This document shows, piece by piece, positions 1 through 11,595 of a stretch of 64,000 nt of DNA. The translations under genes were made by a program, and so were the position numbers. Positions within the stretch are counted from its first letter, which is position 1. Every line of letters begins with the position of its first letter. The stretch is from Allodiplogaster sudhausi. Its lineage: Eukaryota; Nematoda; Chromadorea; Rhabditida; Diplogasteridae. The notes below the pieces were generated by a model. It worked only from the letters and a program-made list of their open reading frames with translations, made no database searches and was not told the origin of the DNA. The stretch is taken from contig CALZFC010000057.1 in NCBI GenBank assembly GCA_945643635.1, positions 1,886,001-1,950,000 on the forward strand, given 5' to 3'.

Positions 1-215
1 TTCCACTTCTCCCTCTCCATCTCTCTTTCACTCTCACCCTCGCTCTCTCGCCCTATCATCTCACTCTCTCTCTCTCATCGACTGCTTGCTCTACAGAGGC
101 TGAGCCTAATAATTTGGTGCAACCCCTTTTTGTGCGGCTTCGATACGGCGCCAACACAACCACATCGGACGGGTTTATTGGCACATCGGTTCACTCTTGT
201 CTCTAACTCTTTCTC

Positions 216-260
<45 letters not shown>

Positions 261-690
261 CTCCCCGCTCCATCTTCTTCTCTCTCTCTCTCCGTCTCTC
301 GCCCTTTCTCTGTCTCTCTCTCTGTCTCTCTCTCTTTCTCTCTCTCTCTCCCTCTCTCTACCTGCCAATCCGTCTCCTTCTCGTTTTCATTTAATTCAGC
401 CAGCCGTTCCTGATACACTGAGTAGTTACATTCCAGTTCATACAAACAGTGACTGCGGAGCGGTCAAGATGGATAGAAACCGATGTCGAGAAGAGAATGA
501 GGAAGAGAGGACGTGAAAGAAGGAAATACAGAGAGGGGGAGCAGTCAAGGGGAGAAAAGCAGAAGAAGAGAAAATGAGAGAGACAGGCGGGGGAAAAAGT
601 AGAAGAAAGGACAGTTAAAGAAAATAGTGAGAGAGTGAATGAGAACATAGAGAGAGAGAGAGAACGAGAAAGAGAGAGAGAGTGTGGGAG
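1..690. repeat. (CT)n then (GA)n microsatellite region, no gene
   Basis: Imperfect CT tracts occupy about 200-360 and purine-rich GA tracts about 505-690. Long open frames here translate only to Ser/Leu or Arg/Glu low-complexity sequence in every frame, so none is called. I see no other signal in this stretch. Confidence 0.8.
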
Positions 691-1780
691 ATATTTACAT
701 AGGTAAAGTACTCCGCAAAGAAAGGACGCAGATTGATCGCAAATACGATCCCTCAGAGTAGCCCTGTTAAGGTGGCTCGAGAAAAGCAAATGGTTCTAAT
801 GACACTGATGGTGTGACTGAGACGAGAAGAAATGAAAGAGAGAAGAAAGAGAGGGGCAGAGAGAGAGGGAGATTAGAAGATAGGTAATGAACCGAATCAA
901 AGTGTGTCGAAATGGTTTCGAGAATCAACGCAAAAATAGCCCTGATAGTATTACCAATCGACGGAACACTCACTTTTTTTTTATACATTTAATATAATGA
1001 AAACAGTGAGCAACATACATACATAAATGACAGTGAAAACTTAAAACAAATACTCACTTTTGAGTTGCACATGTACATTTTTAAAGACACTGCAAAAAGT
1101 CTAACAATTCGCGAAAAAAGATGATTTTTTTTTCAAAAGTTTACCCATCATATACGTTGAATTAAATTAAGTATGCGTTTTAAATATTGAGAAAATTTGT
1201 CGATCATTTTATGAAGGGAATATGATCAACATAGCTTGACAGAAGCAGAAAAAAGTCATGGTATCACAATGGCTGTAAAATACTCTTTCTGACTTGTACT
1301 TTTGTTGTGGATGACAAGATGAATAATATATTAAAAATAAATACTTGCACCAAATTGCCCGAAAAAAATTTGGCAGACTACAACTCAAGTGGTACCCGCC
1401 AGTTTTGCGCATCATGTTTCGTTCATAAGCAATGAAACTTAGGCTCTAAGCGATATTAGGATGTTTCGGGCCTCTTGAAATTAGCTACTAAATTGAGCAC
1501 TCGTGAATGTTGATTAAAATGGGGGGTTTGGAGTACCGCATGAAAATTGTGTGTGAAATAAAAAAAGAAAATAACGAACATATAATAATATTTAAGATAT
1601 CTCAAGTCAGCGGCGTAGAGACGCGATTGGCTAGCCCAATCGTAAGCAGATTCTAGATTGTGATCTCTCTTTCTTTCAGTTTCAATTTTTATTTTTGTCG
1701 AAATTCTTAAAAGAATAGCAAACATCACTAAATTAGATAATATAGGCGATGAGAATAATACTATTTCTGGCGCTGAAAGG
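690..1780. repeat. Dispersed repeat family R1, copy a
   Basis: This segment aligns by eye with 22670-23730. Shared blocks include the 'ggacgcag..tgatcgcaaatacgatccctcag' region, 'tttttaaagacact', 'ggtacccgccag' followed by 'catcatgttt', and 'agagacgcgatt'. Parts recur at 20060-20420 and 26905-27170. No conserved reading frame is shared between copies, so it is treated as a non-coding dispersed repeat of unknown class. Confidence 0.65.
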
Positions 1781-1859
1781 AACGGAAAAACAAAGTGAGC
1801 TAGAAGAGTATGGAATGCATGTCGAGAACTCAAGTGGGGAAGGCTTTATTGAGTTTGAG

Positions 1860-2065
1860 AGAGATATGTATGCACCTAGAACGAAAGAGCGAGAGAGAGA
1901 GAAAGAGAGATAGAGAGAGAGAAAGAGAGCGAAAGAGAGAGAGAGGAAAGAGTGAGCGAGTGAGAGAAATGGGGATGGATAGAGAGTGTGTCAGAGTGGG
2001 AGAGAGGGAGAGAGAGATGAAGGGAGTTAGAAAAAGAGAGCGCAGAACCAGATTGGACTTTTTTT
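1860..2065. repeat. (GA)n microsatellite
   Basis: Imperfect GAGA tract interspersed with GAAAGA and GAGC. The overlapping open frames are low complexity and are rejected as genes. Confidence 0.8.
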
Positions 2066-2391
2066 CTTTCTTTCAAGAAGCCTCACGTGAAAGCTGACGA
2101 CGACGAGTCAGAAATATCATCTTCCCACACAGAATAGCACGATTTATAAGAAAATAGCAGCAGGGCCGTGGTTTCTGATGATGTACACAGTTATTTTATA
2201 TGTAAATATAATCAATTAAATCTATATTTTAAAAACCAAAATTAAGAGAAAAAATGAATAATCGAAAGCACGACGTAAAAAGGTACAGGAAAGGTAAAGA
2301 TTGTAGTGATCAGCAGAGTCAAGATCACAGTAGTGGGCCGCGAATGGAAAGCAACAAAGCAAGCGAGGAAGCTGCAAAGAGAACACTATAT

Positions 2392-2427
2392 TGTCTGCTT
2401 ACAAGATGTAAATCTTGTAAGCAGACA
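2392..2427. other. Perfect 16-bp inverted repeat with 4-nt loop
   Basis: The left arm TGTCTGCTTACAAGAT (2392-2407) is followed by the loop GTAA and then by its exact reverse complement (2412-2427). A perfect 16-bp stem in otherwise unstructured DNA is notable. It is too short for a typical miRNA precursor and could be the relic of a terminal inverted repeat or an RNA hairpin. Confidence 0.7.
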
Positions 2428-2867
2428 AAATATTTTGGGCTTTCTTGAGTCGCACATTGGCAACGACGCCCTTTTCGCCTTTTCGCAACTCTGTCTTGGT
2501 AGAAGAAAGGACAGTTAAAGAAGTCTTGCCAGTTAAAGAATTTAATCTTGCCATAAACTTTTTATACGCCACTGTTCTCTAAATTCCTCTCTTTCTCACT
2601 CAATATTATTCACTCTAGACTCGTACTATCTCTTCCTGGCGCTCAATCGCTCTCTCTGTAGTCTCGTTCTCTTTCTCTCTCTTTCTTCCATGTCTCTCAT
2701 TTCTCTCTTAAATCTCCCTTGCAGTTGATGGATCCCTTTGGAGGATGTGCAGAAGTGATTGTTAAGCTTTTTTTTATAATTGCAAAATAAAACGAACAGG
2801 CTAATTACCGAAATTATTTCTAGCCATTTTTCTATTGTTAGAAAGATTTAAACATATTAGCGAAAAG

Positions 2868-3220
2868 CTTGGATGAATTAATGAAGTTGACCAAATGAAT
2901 ATGGTTGGACATTAGCAAGCCAGTCCTCCTATCCCTAGGGAATCCCCCTATCTCGCACGCACACCACATGAAGCGAAGCTAACACTCTCGCGTAGTAAAT
3001 CCGCACTGCAAAATGGCAGGACCGCTGCGTAAAGCCGGCGGAATTACAGAGAGATTTGTGTGAAAGTGTTGCTCGCTCTCTCTATATCGGTCCCTCTTTC
3101 TCTCTATTTCTGTCACTGTCTCTGTATACATATATCTATCTCTCTCTTTCCCTCTCTCTCTCTCTCGTTCACTCTTTTGGATTATCTATAACTCTGCGCC
3201 GCTCGCTATCCGCTTGATTT
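2868..3220. repeat. Duplicated segment R3, copy a (partner 24862-25215)
   Basis: Nearly the same sequence recurs at 24862-25215. It starts 'aagc..ggatgaattaatgaag', passes through 'cgcacgcacaccacatgaag' and 'gtaaagccggcggaattaca', and ends in a CT tract and 'gctatccgcttgattta'. No conserved frame is seen. The following stretch to 4101 holds a CT tract (3240-3365) and no gene I can support. Confidence 0.75.
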
Positions 3221-4101
3221 AGCTCGAGGAATCTTGTGTTTTGTGTCTCTCTTCTTCATCAGCTGCTAACTCTCCCTCTTTCTCACTTCTCTCTATCTAT
3301 CTCTCTCTTAGTTTCTCTCTCTCTCGCTCTCTCTCTGTTCTTTCTCTCTCTCTCCTCTCTCTCGCATTTACTGCAAAGGGCGTAACAAGTTTGCAATGTT
3401 GGCAGCGGAAAGAGTGAGTAACACGAAAAAAACACACATCTCAATCTCCTTCGATGCAACATGGCAACTGGTATGCATGTATGTATGCATATACATAGAA
3501 GATAGAGCAGCCAGCCAGCCAGCCAGAGATCCAATTTTCTTCTTCTTCTCCAAAGCTTTCTCTAATCGGATGATCGAATAATCGGGACAAGAGAGCGGTA
3601 ACTTGTATTCTTGCTTGTATACTCTTGTATCGGAAACTGTAAAAAAACAGCTTCTCAAACAGTTATTGAGAGATATGCAACAACCATTGCAAATTGTGTG
3701 CTAAGCATTTTAAAACTTAACGGAAGCAGCAACCACTTGGAGTTGCGGACTCGTATAACTATCGATTCAGTCACACATTATAGCACCTCCTTCATAATTA
3801 ATTATATTTCGGAATATTAAAAAATGAGTTAAAAAAATATTCGCCATGTTGCTTTGCTGCAAAATTACAGTCGTAATGTTCCGGATAAATGGTGCGTGAT
3901 TCTAGTGTAGGAGATTTTTGGTGTGCTAATTTAAAAGCCATTTTTGCATGAAGTTTTGTTATGGTAATTTCAGTTTTTTTTTCAAGTACAATCTGAAATA
4001 ATTGTAATTCAGTAGGTCAACATACATACCTATCGTAAAGAGCACTGCGCTCTTTCGGCTAGTTTCATTCACCGCAATCATTTGAAGCAATTTTTGAGTC
4101 T

Positions 4102-4107
4102 GGCTGT
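4102..4107. repeat. Polinton target-site duplication, left (ggctgt)
   Basis: The six bases ggctgt lie immediately before the left inverted repeat and are repeated immediately after the right one at 18862-18867. Six-base duplications are the norm for Maverick/Polinton integration. Confidence 0.9.
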
Positions 4108-5004
4108 ATGATGATAGTGCTCACCGTCTTGGTCAATCGAAATTTTTCTAAGTCCAGAACTCCCGTTGAAATTTTCGACCGTTATTTTTCTAAGTCCAGA
4201 ACTCCCGTTGAAATTTTCGGCCGTTATTTTTCTAAGTCCAGAAGTCCCCGTTGAAATTTTCAACCGATATTTTTCTAAGTCCTGAACGTCCAGTTGAAAT
4301 TTTTCCCGTTATTTTTCTAACAATAAGTCCAGGATTCATTCCACCTCGTTCTTGGTCAATCGACATCCCGACCGGATCCGAACCTGAGTCGCTTGCGTCG
4401 TAAGTCCCTGCGTTACCAATCGGCCATTCGTCCATCATACCAACTAGCAAGTGAAGATGTAGACATTCATGTTGAAGTGATCATACATCAGAGATCACAC
4501 ATCACTCACACAAGGGGGATATTTCCAAGTAAAGATTTCTGCTAGTCGAAATATCACAAGTCCAGAACACTGAGAGGAATCGAACCTGAGCCGCTTGCTT
4601 CGTATCTAGTAACGTTACCAATGGGCTATTCGGTCATCATACCAACTTGCAAGCGACGATGTAGACATTCGTGTGGAATGTGATCATACATCACATGATC
4701 ACAGATTATACCCAAGAGGATAATATTTTTCAGCAAGTGGAAATAATACAAGTCCGGAATAAATAGAGCAATTGATATTGCCCGGGGGGGGTTGAACCTG
4801 GGCCTTTCGATTTGAAAACAAACACACTACCAATGAGCCAATCGGCCGTCATGCCAACTCTCAACTGAATATGTGGACATGCAAACGTGTATGTGGAAGT
4901 GATACATATTTTCCCTAAGTCCAAAACCCTTCGTGAATTATTCACCCTTGTATAATTTCTCAACACTTATTCCGTTACACATTTTATCATATTCAATATA
5001 TAAC
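4108..5004 (+). repeat. Left terminal inverted repeat of the Polinton
   Basis: The reverse complement of 18065-18861 matches this stretch end to end. The inner boundary is 'attcaatatataac' (5004), after which the arms diverge. The left arm is about 100 bp longer because of tandem 42-bp units at 4140-4325. The arm carries three tRNA-like modules in reverse orientation, near 4340-4445, 4575-4640 and 4780-4870. Confidence 0.93.
4140..4325. repeat. 42-bp tandem repeat inside the left TIR
   Basis: About four copies of a 42-bp unit are present, with the core 'cgttatttttctaagtccag' followed by 'aactcccgttgaaattttc'. The right TIR has only about 1.5 copies, so the two arms differ in length. Because 42 is a multiple of three, the minus strand reads as an open repeated peptide, which I do not consider a gene. 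Confidence 0.85.
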
Positions 5005-8000
5005 GATCGAAAGCGAAGACTGGTGCCGTACAGCAACACAAGTAGCAGTGACAGCAGCGGCAGCAGCAGCAGCAGCAGCAGTAGAAGCGGAGAATCGGTA
5101 TGTACATATGTATTTTTATATTCTCTTGGTCTATATATATATATATATTTTTTTGTATATTTTTCATTATATTTTTCACTTTGATATGTTCAAATTGGAC
5201 CAGTTATTTATTATTATTCAAAATAATTACTATAACAGTCTGACGACGAAGAGTACGTCGACAATGAATCGTCAAGCGACAGTGGCAGCTCGGAGGAGGA
5301 TGATGACATTGTCTATGAAGACAGTGACGAAGAGGAAATGGATGATGAAGAAGAAGTGGAAGAAGAAGTGGAGGTATTCAATTTGTTTTCATTCAGTTAT
5401 TTTTTAAAGGGTTATTTTCATTTCAAATGTTTAACATTACAGACACCTCTCCGCATTGACGGTGTGCTGCATGAGGTCAAAGAATTCTACAAAGTGGAAG
5501 ACCTCTCGAGAAGCCGGAACAAGAGGTTCAGAGTGGAACAAGAAGACATTTCCATTCGCTTCCGAAAGCTTGCAAAGAGAACAAATGATCTCGATGGACT
5601 CTTCGACCTGGTCAGTTTGTTTATACAGGACTGTTCAATTTGCTAGTTTACAATCATACGTTGTGATATTTCTGTATAAACGTATTAATATTTCAATATA
5701 AATTTTTAGGTCATGCTTGACGTACTCGAGAAGAGAAAGCCGACTCAACACGGCAGTGATCTCCGTGTCTCTGTCGCCATTAACCAAGAAGGCCAGCCAA
5801 GGGCCTACTACATGAAGCCCTCGGTATACTCGGACAACATTCCGAATATAATACGCAAAGAGATCTCCTTTGCGAACACGTCTACGGGAGTGGCAACGCC
5901 GCTTCTTCTCAGCGAGGTATGTACATTGATTCAAAGTATTTTCAATTTATTGTAATCCATTTATTATGTATATTTTTAGCTGCATGTTAGGATCTCGTGG
6001 ATAGATGTGCCCACCGGTTCCGGAAATCGTTCTTTCGCCAAAAAGAACGATTGGACTAACATCACCAAGGCCAAAGGTTTGCAAAATCTAAAATTTTTTA
6101 TACAATGTTTAGGAATTAATAATGTTATAATTTTATTAAACGAAAGTAATTTCAGGGAGTAAGGATTGCCTCGCCAAGGCTATTGCCCTTGGAATGGCCT
6201 ATCTGGACCGTAAGAATGACGTGTCTCGATGGAAGTCGATCTCACGACGTGAAGGACGACAGCAGAAGGTGGCAGATCTCTACCACAGGGAATTTGCGAT
6301 TCCGAAGAAGAGCAGCTACACCATCGACGATGTGAAGCTGTTCCAAGAGAACATGCCAGGCGTCCAACTCGTCTTGTTTTATGGTGACAAGCCAGGGAAG
6401 GCAGTCTTCGCTGGAGACTACATCGATGACAAGAGTGTGATTGGACTTCGTCTGCGTCGAGGGCACTTTGACCACATTAAACGAATCTCCACATTCTTTA
6501 GTTAGTAATTTAATTAGATTATTTATTAGATGAAAAATATTTATTTTCAATTTCAGATCGCAAGTTCTACTGCCTACTATGCGATGTTTTGGATGATGCT
6601 GCATCGGCACACTACTCGTGCCCTGTCAACTGTGACAAATGCGGGACGCGCAAGAAGGACCTGTGCAGTGGGCACGGTGCACACAAGTGTGAAGCGTGTG
6701 GCGTCGTCTGCCACAACGAAGAGTGCCTGACACGACACCAAGAGAAAGGTTAAAATAATAAACATTTATGATACTAGTGTATACACATATTATTTAATTT
6801 TAGGTGTCCATGGCGGGAAGTCATACTGTGAAAAGCTTGACATTTGCACGCAATGTAATAAGCCGAAGAATATGTCTCGACGTGGTCGTCCTCACCGTTG
6901 TGGCTATTCCTACTGCGAGACGTGCTGTTAGGAACGACCGCATGGCCACAAGACGTGTTACGTCTCGCTTCTGCCTCCCCTGTCGAAGAAGTTCCAGAAG
7001 AAGACGATAGTATTCGACATCGAAGTAAGAATTTTATTAATTTTTTTCTATTCAAAAATTTATTTAATAGATATTTATTCTTCTTTATCCTCAGACAATA
7101 ATTATGATAATATTATTCTTTGTTTTCTCAGACACTATTTTATGATATTATTAATCCTCGTTTTCCTCAGACACGCATCGTCAAAAATAAGAGGGGAGCC
7201 AAGATGCACGTCCCCAATCTCATCATCGCTCTCCGCTCGTGCGGAAAATGTGAAGGAGAGCTGCCCAAGGACGTCTACGATGTCACATGCAGTTGTAAAC
7301 ACTGCGGAGGGAGGAGGCTCTGGCAGTGGCAGGCGCTGGACAACCCCAAGAAGAAGATAATTGAAGAGTTCTGCGACTGGGTGTTCGGCGACGAACACAA
7401 GGGCTTCACCGTCGTCGCCCACAATCTCCGCGCGTAAGTATTTAATCAATTTGTTTTTCTTATTTAAATTAAATAATTTCACCTTTTATTTATTCATAAT
7501 TGTAGCTATGATGGCCAGTTTATTCTGCGCCATCTGTGCAGCGACCGTAGCCCTGTATCGCCCTCCGAGTTGATAATGGCCGGAAGAAAGATCATGAAAC
7601 TCGAGGTCAACAACGTCAGAATGGTTGATTCCCTTAGCTTCCTCGCCATGCCTCTCGCCTCGTTCCCCAAGGCATTCGGAATCAAAGAATTGAAGAAGGT
7701 ATGTATAATATTCATCTCAGAAATACTTTTCAAATATAAATATTTAGGGATACTTCCCTCACCGCTTCAACCGCCCTTCCAACTACAAGTACATGGGTGA
7801 GCTGCCGGACAAGAAGTACTATGGGTACAAGTCGATGCGCGATGAGGCGAGGACAGCATTCGACTCATGGCACGACGACTTCAAGCGCCAGAAGTTGACA
7901 TTCGACTTCCGACTCGAGATTGAAGCTTATTGCTTCTCCGACGTTGTCCTCCTGCACGAGGGCATTCGCACCTTTGATGCTGAGTGCTTTGGTGCAACGG

Positions 8001-10391
8001 GCGTCCATGTCCTTCACGAGAGCGTGACGGCGGCGAGTGCGGCCATGCGTGTCTTCTGCCGCAAGTTCCTCTTGGCTGTCGAGAAGCCAATCACCGCCGA
8101 GGACAAGCAGAGTCGACTGGCTCTAAAGATGCTTGCGTAAGTTTTAATATACATTTTTTTTTATTCGTTCAAACAATATTCTACTTTTAGATACCTGAGG
8201 AAGACAAAGGTAGTGCATATCCGTGACGCGCAGCACGGTGGCGAGAAGAGAATCAAGGGAACTCGCTACCGTGTCGACGGATTCGTCAAGAGGCCGAATA
8301 CGAGGGATCTGATCATCGAGGTACATTTGTAATTTTGATAAAAAAATTATATTCAACATTTATTGCTTGTTCATTTGTATATGTCTTCTTGTTCCTTTGC
8401 TACAACATATATTTTAGATCCACGGCTGATACTGGCATGCCTGTCGTTGCCGATACTCGGACCACACGATGGTGCGAGGTCGGCGTGCGGCCCTGATCCG
8501 TCAAGAAGATGAGTCGCGCCTCCAGCATCTCAGACGCAAGCACAAGGTCGTCGTGATCCGAGAGTGCCAGATCGAGAAGAGGCTCAAGAAGGACAACAAG
8601 ATGCGGCAATTCTTTGCCGACTACGAGATTGGGGTTAGAATTCCTTTTTTATTATTTTACATAATAAAGATAAGTGTTCATCTACGGGAGCCTCTGAATC
8701 TGTACGTTTATTTAAATAATTGAAAATATTTCTTTAGGTATGTACCCGTACACGAACAAGTACAGGCCCTATCCGCTGGGTAAGGGCAAGATGGTGGACG
8801 TCTCAAGGATCCAGACGCCCATCACGAAGCCGGAAGAGCTGACGATTCAAGGATTCGTCAAGTGCACCGTAAGCTGAAAATTTATTAAATAAAACATTTA
8901 TTAATGTATGTTATTAGGTCCTGCCGCCGACTCGTCTCTTCGTTACCGTTCTGGCGCTTCGTTCTGGCGGCAAGAACGTCATGCCTCTGTGTGCTGCATG
9001 TGCCGAGAAGATGGATATCTACACTCTCGGCTGCCAGCACAGCAAGAAGGAGAGGCAGTTCGTCGGCACCTTCGCCACCGTTGAGCTGATTGAAGCGCTC
9101 AAGTCTGGATACAAGATCCTGAAGATCCACTCTGTTAGTTTTAAATAAATTTTGGTAGAAGTAGACTTTATTTAAACAAAGCAGTACATTTTATTTAGGC
9201 GCGCCACTATAAAAAGTGGTCGCTCTATGAGCGGAACGCGACCACGGGCGAAGTATCCCACGGTGTCCTGTCCGAATACATGGACACATGGGTCGGCAAA
9301 AAGACGGTATATTTTATTTTTATTCTTATTTTTCTCTCTTATATTATGTATTTTATAGGAGGCATCCGGTTGGCCAGCTTCCGCGGACACTGAAGAGAAG
9401 AAGAGCGCCTTCATCAAGCGCTTCGAGGAGAGGGAAGGAATCCGCTTGAATGCGGAAACGATTGCGCACAACCCCGCGGCCAGACAAGTCTCCAAGCTGA
9501 TGGCCAATTCGCTTGTCAGTTTTATTTATTTATTTATTTGAATACATATTGTTTTCCTTTTTTTCAATATGAAATCACATATTTACAGTGGGGCAAGTTG
9601 GGAGAGCGCAACGATAGACTGAAGACGGAGATTGTCGACGACCCGAGCCGCTTCTTCCGTCTGATGAATGACGCGGACGTGGACGTGCGCGACTACTGTC
9701 TGCTCGGCGACAGAAAGCTGCAAGTCACCTTCCGGCCGTCGACTTCTGCAACACTGAAGCCTCTCCCGACAACGAGTCTGGCGTCGGCAGTTCTGACAAC
9801 TGCCTACGCCAGATGCACTCTGCTGAACATCATCCAGAGGATCCCCCATCCCGAAGAGAGGCTCCTCTACGTCGGTAAGTATAACTTTATTACGATTAAT
9901 GTTTCTTTCTATTTACCATGTTTGTTTTAATTAAAACTTTACTTTCAGACACTGACTCGGTCCTCTATCTTCACAAAGAGGACGAGGTCGACCCCTTGGC
10001 CGAGCTGGAAGGCGACTTCCTCGGCGACCTCACGGATGAGCTGGGAGGCGGTCGCGGCGTGGAATTCGTCGCCCAGGGACCCAAGGCGTATGCCTATCGA
10101 TTGCAGACGCCCGATGGCAAGAGGCACGAAAAGGCGAAATGCAGAGGCTTTCCCGTCACGAGGAACTCTGCAGCGTCGATCCATTTCAGATCGATGCATC
10201 GCTTTGTGCGACGCCTCAAGAATCGTACGGGATGGAAGAAGATTCCCATCCCGTACGAGCGCTTCGCCATTGATGGTGATCACGGGATCGAGACCGTGAC
10301 CTTCGAGAAGCTCTTCCAGCCGGTCTTCAACAAGCGAAGGATTCCCTTTGGGACGTACGGAACGTTCCCATACGGGTATCGAGGCACATAG
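5005..10391 (+). pseudogene. Protein-primed DNA polymerase B of the Polinton, 19 exons, disrupted
   Basis: The family replicates Polinton DNA using a terminal-protein primer. Exons are: ~5005-5097 (start codon not found), 5239-5373, 5443-5610, 5710-5916, 5980-6076, 6156-6500, 6557-6748, 6804-7024, 7171-7433, 7506-7698, 7748-8136, 8191-8320, 8418-8633, 8738-8868, 8918-9133, 9199-9306, 9359-9514, 9589-9874 and 9949-10391. All have GT-AG introns, and every junction is in phase except 8633/8738. Visible motifs are an acidic Ser/Glu-rich N-terminus, a Cys/His cluster (6560-6990), Exo I D-I-E (7016-7024), Exo II N-L-R-A-Y-D across 7433/7506, motif B K-L-M..N-S-L-W-G-K across 9514/9589, and motif C D-T-D-S at 9949. 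Breaks: TAG at 6929-6931, TGA at 8427-8429 in the H-G-x-x-W-H-x-C motif, and loss of the G-G-R region and the motif A aspartate around 8634-8737. I infer a non-functional polymerase. Confidence 0.93.
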
Positions 10392-10587
10392 TGACTGTCT
10401 GCCTTTTCTTGTGAAGTTTTGCTAGAAAAGTTTCATTGTCACTTATTTTGAATTTTCAGTACGTTTAAATTTTTCCGACTGTCTTGAATTGTGAAAAGTA
10501 CTTTGAATAATTTTGATTTCAGTTGTTGTTCTTGGAAAAAAAGAAGTCAAATTACTGTTTGTCCAATACTTTTGAAACTTGCGATAA

Positions 10588-11220
10588 ATGTATCTTGATT
10601 GGCCTTCGTGTATGCTTGTATGTGGTCCTTCGGGATGTGGAAAAAGCACATTAATTCATAGAATTATAACAACAAGGGAACAAGTGTATGAAAATGTAAA
10701 GCCTGGGCATGTTATTTTCTGTTACAATGAATACCAAACTGGTTATAACGAGTTTGCCAATCTTGCACATGTCACAATGCATGAAGGCATCCCTGACATT
10801 GAAATGTTGACGAAAAAGAAGAATGAAAAAGCACTACTTGTTCTTGACGATCTAATGGTAAAGCTTGAACGTTGGTCTGATGCCGAAAAACTTTTTACGG
10901 TTGCCTCACATCACTTTGACATGTCTGTAATTTGTGTAGTTCATTCATTATTCTATGGGAAAACTATTCGAACACTACGCATAAACTCTAGCTACCTTTG
11001 TCTATTTAAGAACAATGCAGATCAGTTGATGATTCGTAATCTTGCTAGCCAACTTTTTCCAACAAACCGACAATTTTTTATTGACGCCTGCACTGACGCC
11101 ACTTCTAGTGCACACAGTTACCTCTTTGTCGACCTACATAAGACGACAGAGGTAGCATATCGTCTTCGTACAAGTATCTTTCCCGACACGGAACGTGTTT
11201 ATTGCTATACAGCAAAATGA
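10588..11220 (+). CDS. Polinton packaging ATPase (FtsK/HerA type)
   Basis: This 210-residue intact frame belongs to the A32-like ATPase family, which pumps DNA into virus-like capsids. Walker A is G-P-S-G-C-G-K-S-T at residues 13-21, and Walker B is hydrophobic residues ending D-D at 87-88. The length fits the family. The start ATG at 10588 puts Walker A very near the N-terminus, as is usual for Polinton ATPases. It lies 196 bp after the polymerase, and its stop overlaps the ATG of the next, broken gene. It is intronless and AT-rich, unlike the polymerase. It is one of the few undamaged genes of the element. Confidence 0.9.
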   Translation: MYLDWPSCMLVCGPSGCGKSTLIHRIITTREQVYENVKPGHVIFCYNEYQTGYNEFANLAHVTMHEGIPDIEMLTKKKNEKALLVLDDLMVKLERWSDAEKLFTVASHHFDMSVICVVHSLFYGKTIRTLRINSSYLCLFKNNADQLMIRNLASQLFPTNRQFFIDACTDATSSAHSYLFVDLHKTTEVAYRLRTSIFPDTERVYCYTAK

Positions 11221-11558
11221 ATCCTGCAAAAGCAGTGTAGGACAAGGACGTTTTAAAAAAGATTTCTTCTCTTGCATCAACAAAAGATTTTGAAAGTCAT
11301 GTTAATGAGGCGGATGCTAACACAGTCATTTGTATATTTGTACACTTTGTAATATTCTTCACGGTACGGCCTATATACCCAAGACACAGAAGAAGAAGTT
11401 AAAGCCTTTCGTGGCACACATTCGACGTATTGCATATACCCGAACGGTCCCTCTTGGCAAAACAGCATATAATTCAGGCGGGCACAGGATTTTTTGCACC
11501 TTTAATTCCTGTAATTGCTGGTGTTGCCGCAAACTTTCTATCCACTGCCTTCATTTAA
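11217..11558 (+). pseudogene. Broken small Polinton gene ending in a hydrophobic tail
   Basis: The ATG at 11217 overlaps the ATPase stop. The frame hits TAG after seven codons, continues in the same frame to about 11325, shifts to another frame (about 11330-11480, with a basic K-T-Q-K-K-K-L-K segment), then shifts again into a hydrophobic stretch (G-F-F-A-P-L-I-P-V-I-A-G) ending at 11558. The composite resembles a small basic protein with a hydrophobic C-terminus found near the ATPase in other Polintons; this is from memory of the family and was not searched. One stop plus two frame changes indicate a dead gene. Confidence 0.6.
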
Positions 11559-11595
11559 CAAATTATTGCTCGTTTCTGAAGATCGTCTTGCAAAT

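Noticed and set aside
75..790. Long Ser/Leu or Arg/Glu-rich open frames
   Set aside because: They exist on both strands and in several frames because CT/GA repeats contain no stops. The composition is pure microsatellite. The same applies to the frames at 19229-19709, 22594-23148, 27208-27719, 48801-49636, 54612-55391 and 59409-59939.
2254..2518. Two overlapping short frames near 2.3 kb
   Set aside because: No motif, no splice support and no second copy; one spans the hairpin at 2392-2427.
4078..4450. Minus-strand repeated peptide frame in the Polinton left TIR
   Set aside because: It is an effect of a 42-bp repeat being a multiple of three. It is not kept in the right TIR and carries no start context.
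8427..8429. TGA at a conserved Cys position as a selenocysteine codon
   Set aside because: The gene also has a TAG stop and an out-of-phase junction, so ordinary decay explains it. No selenocysteine insertion element was sought or is expected in a Polinton polymerase.
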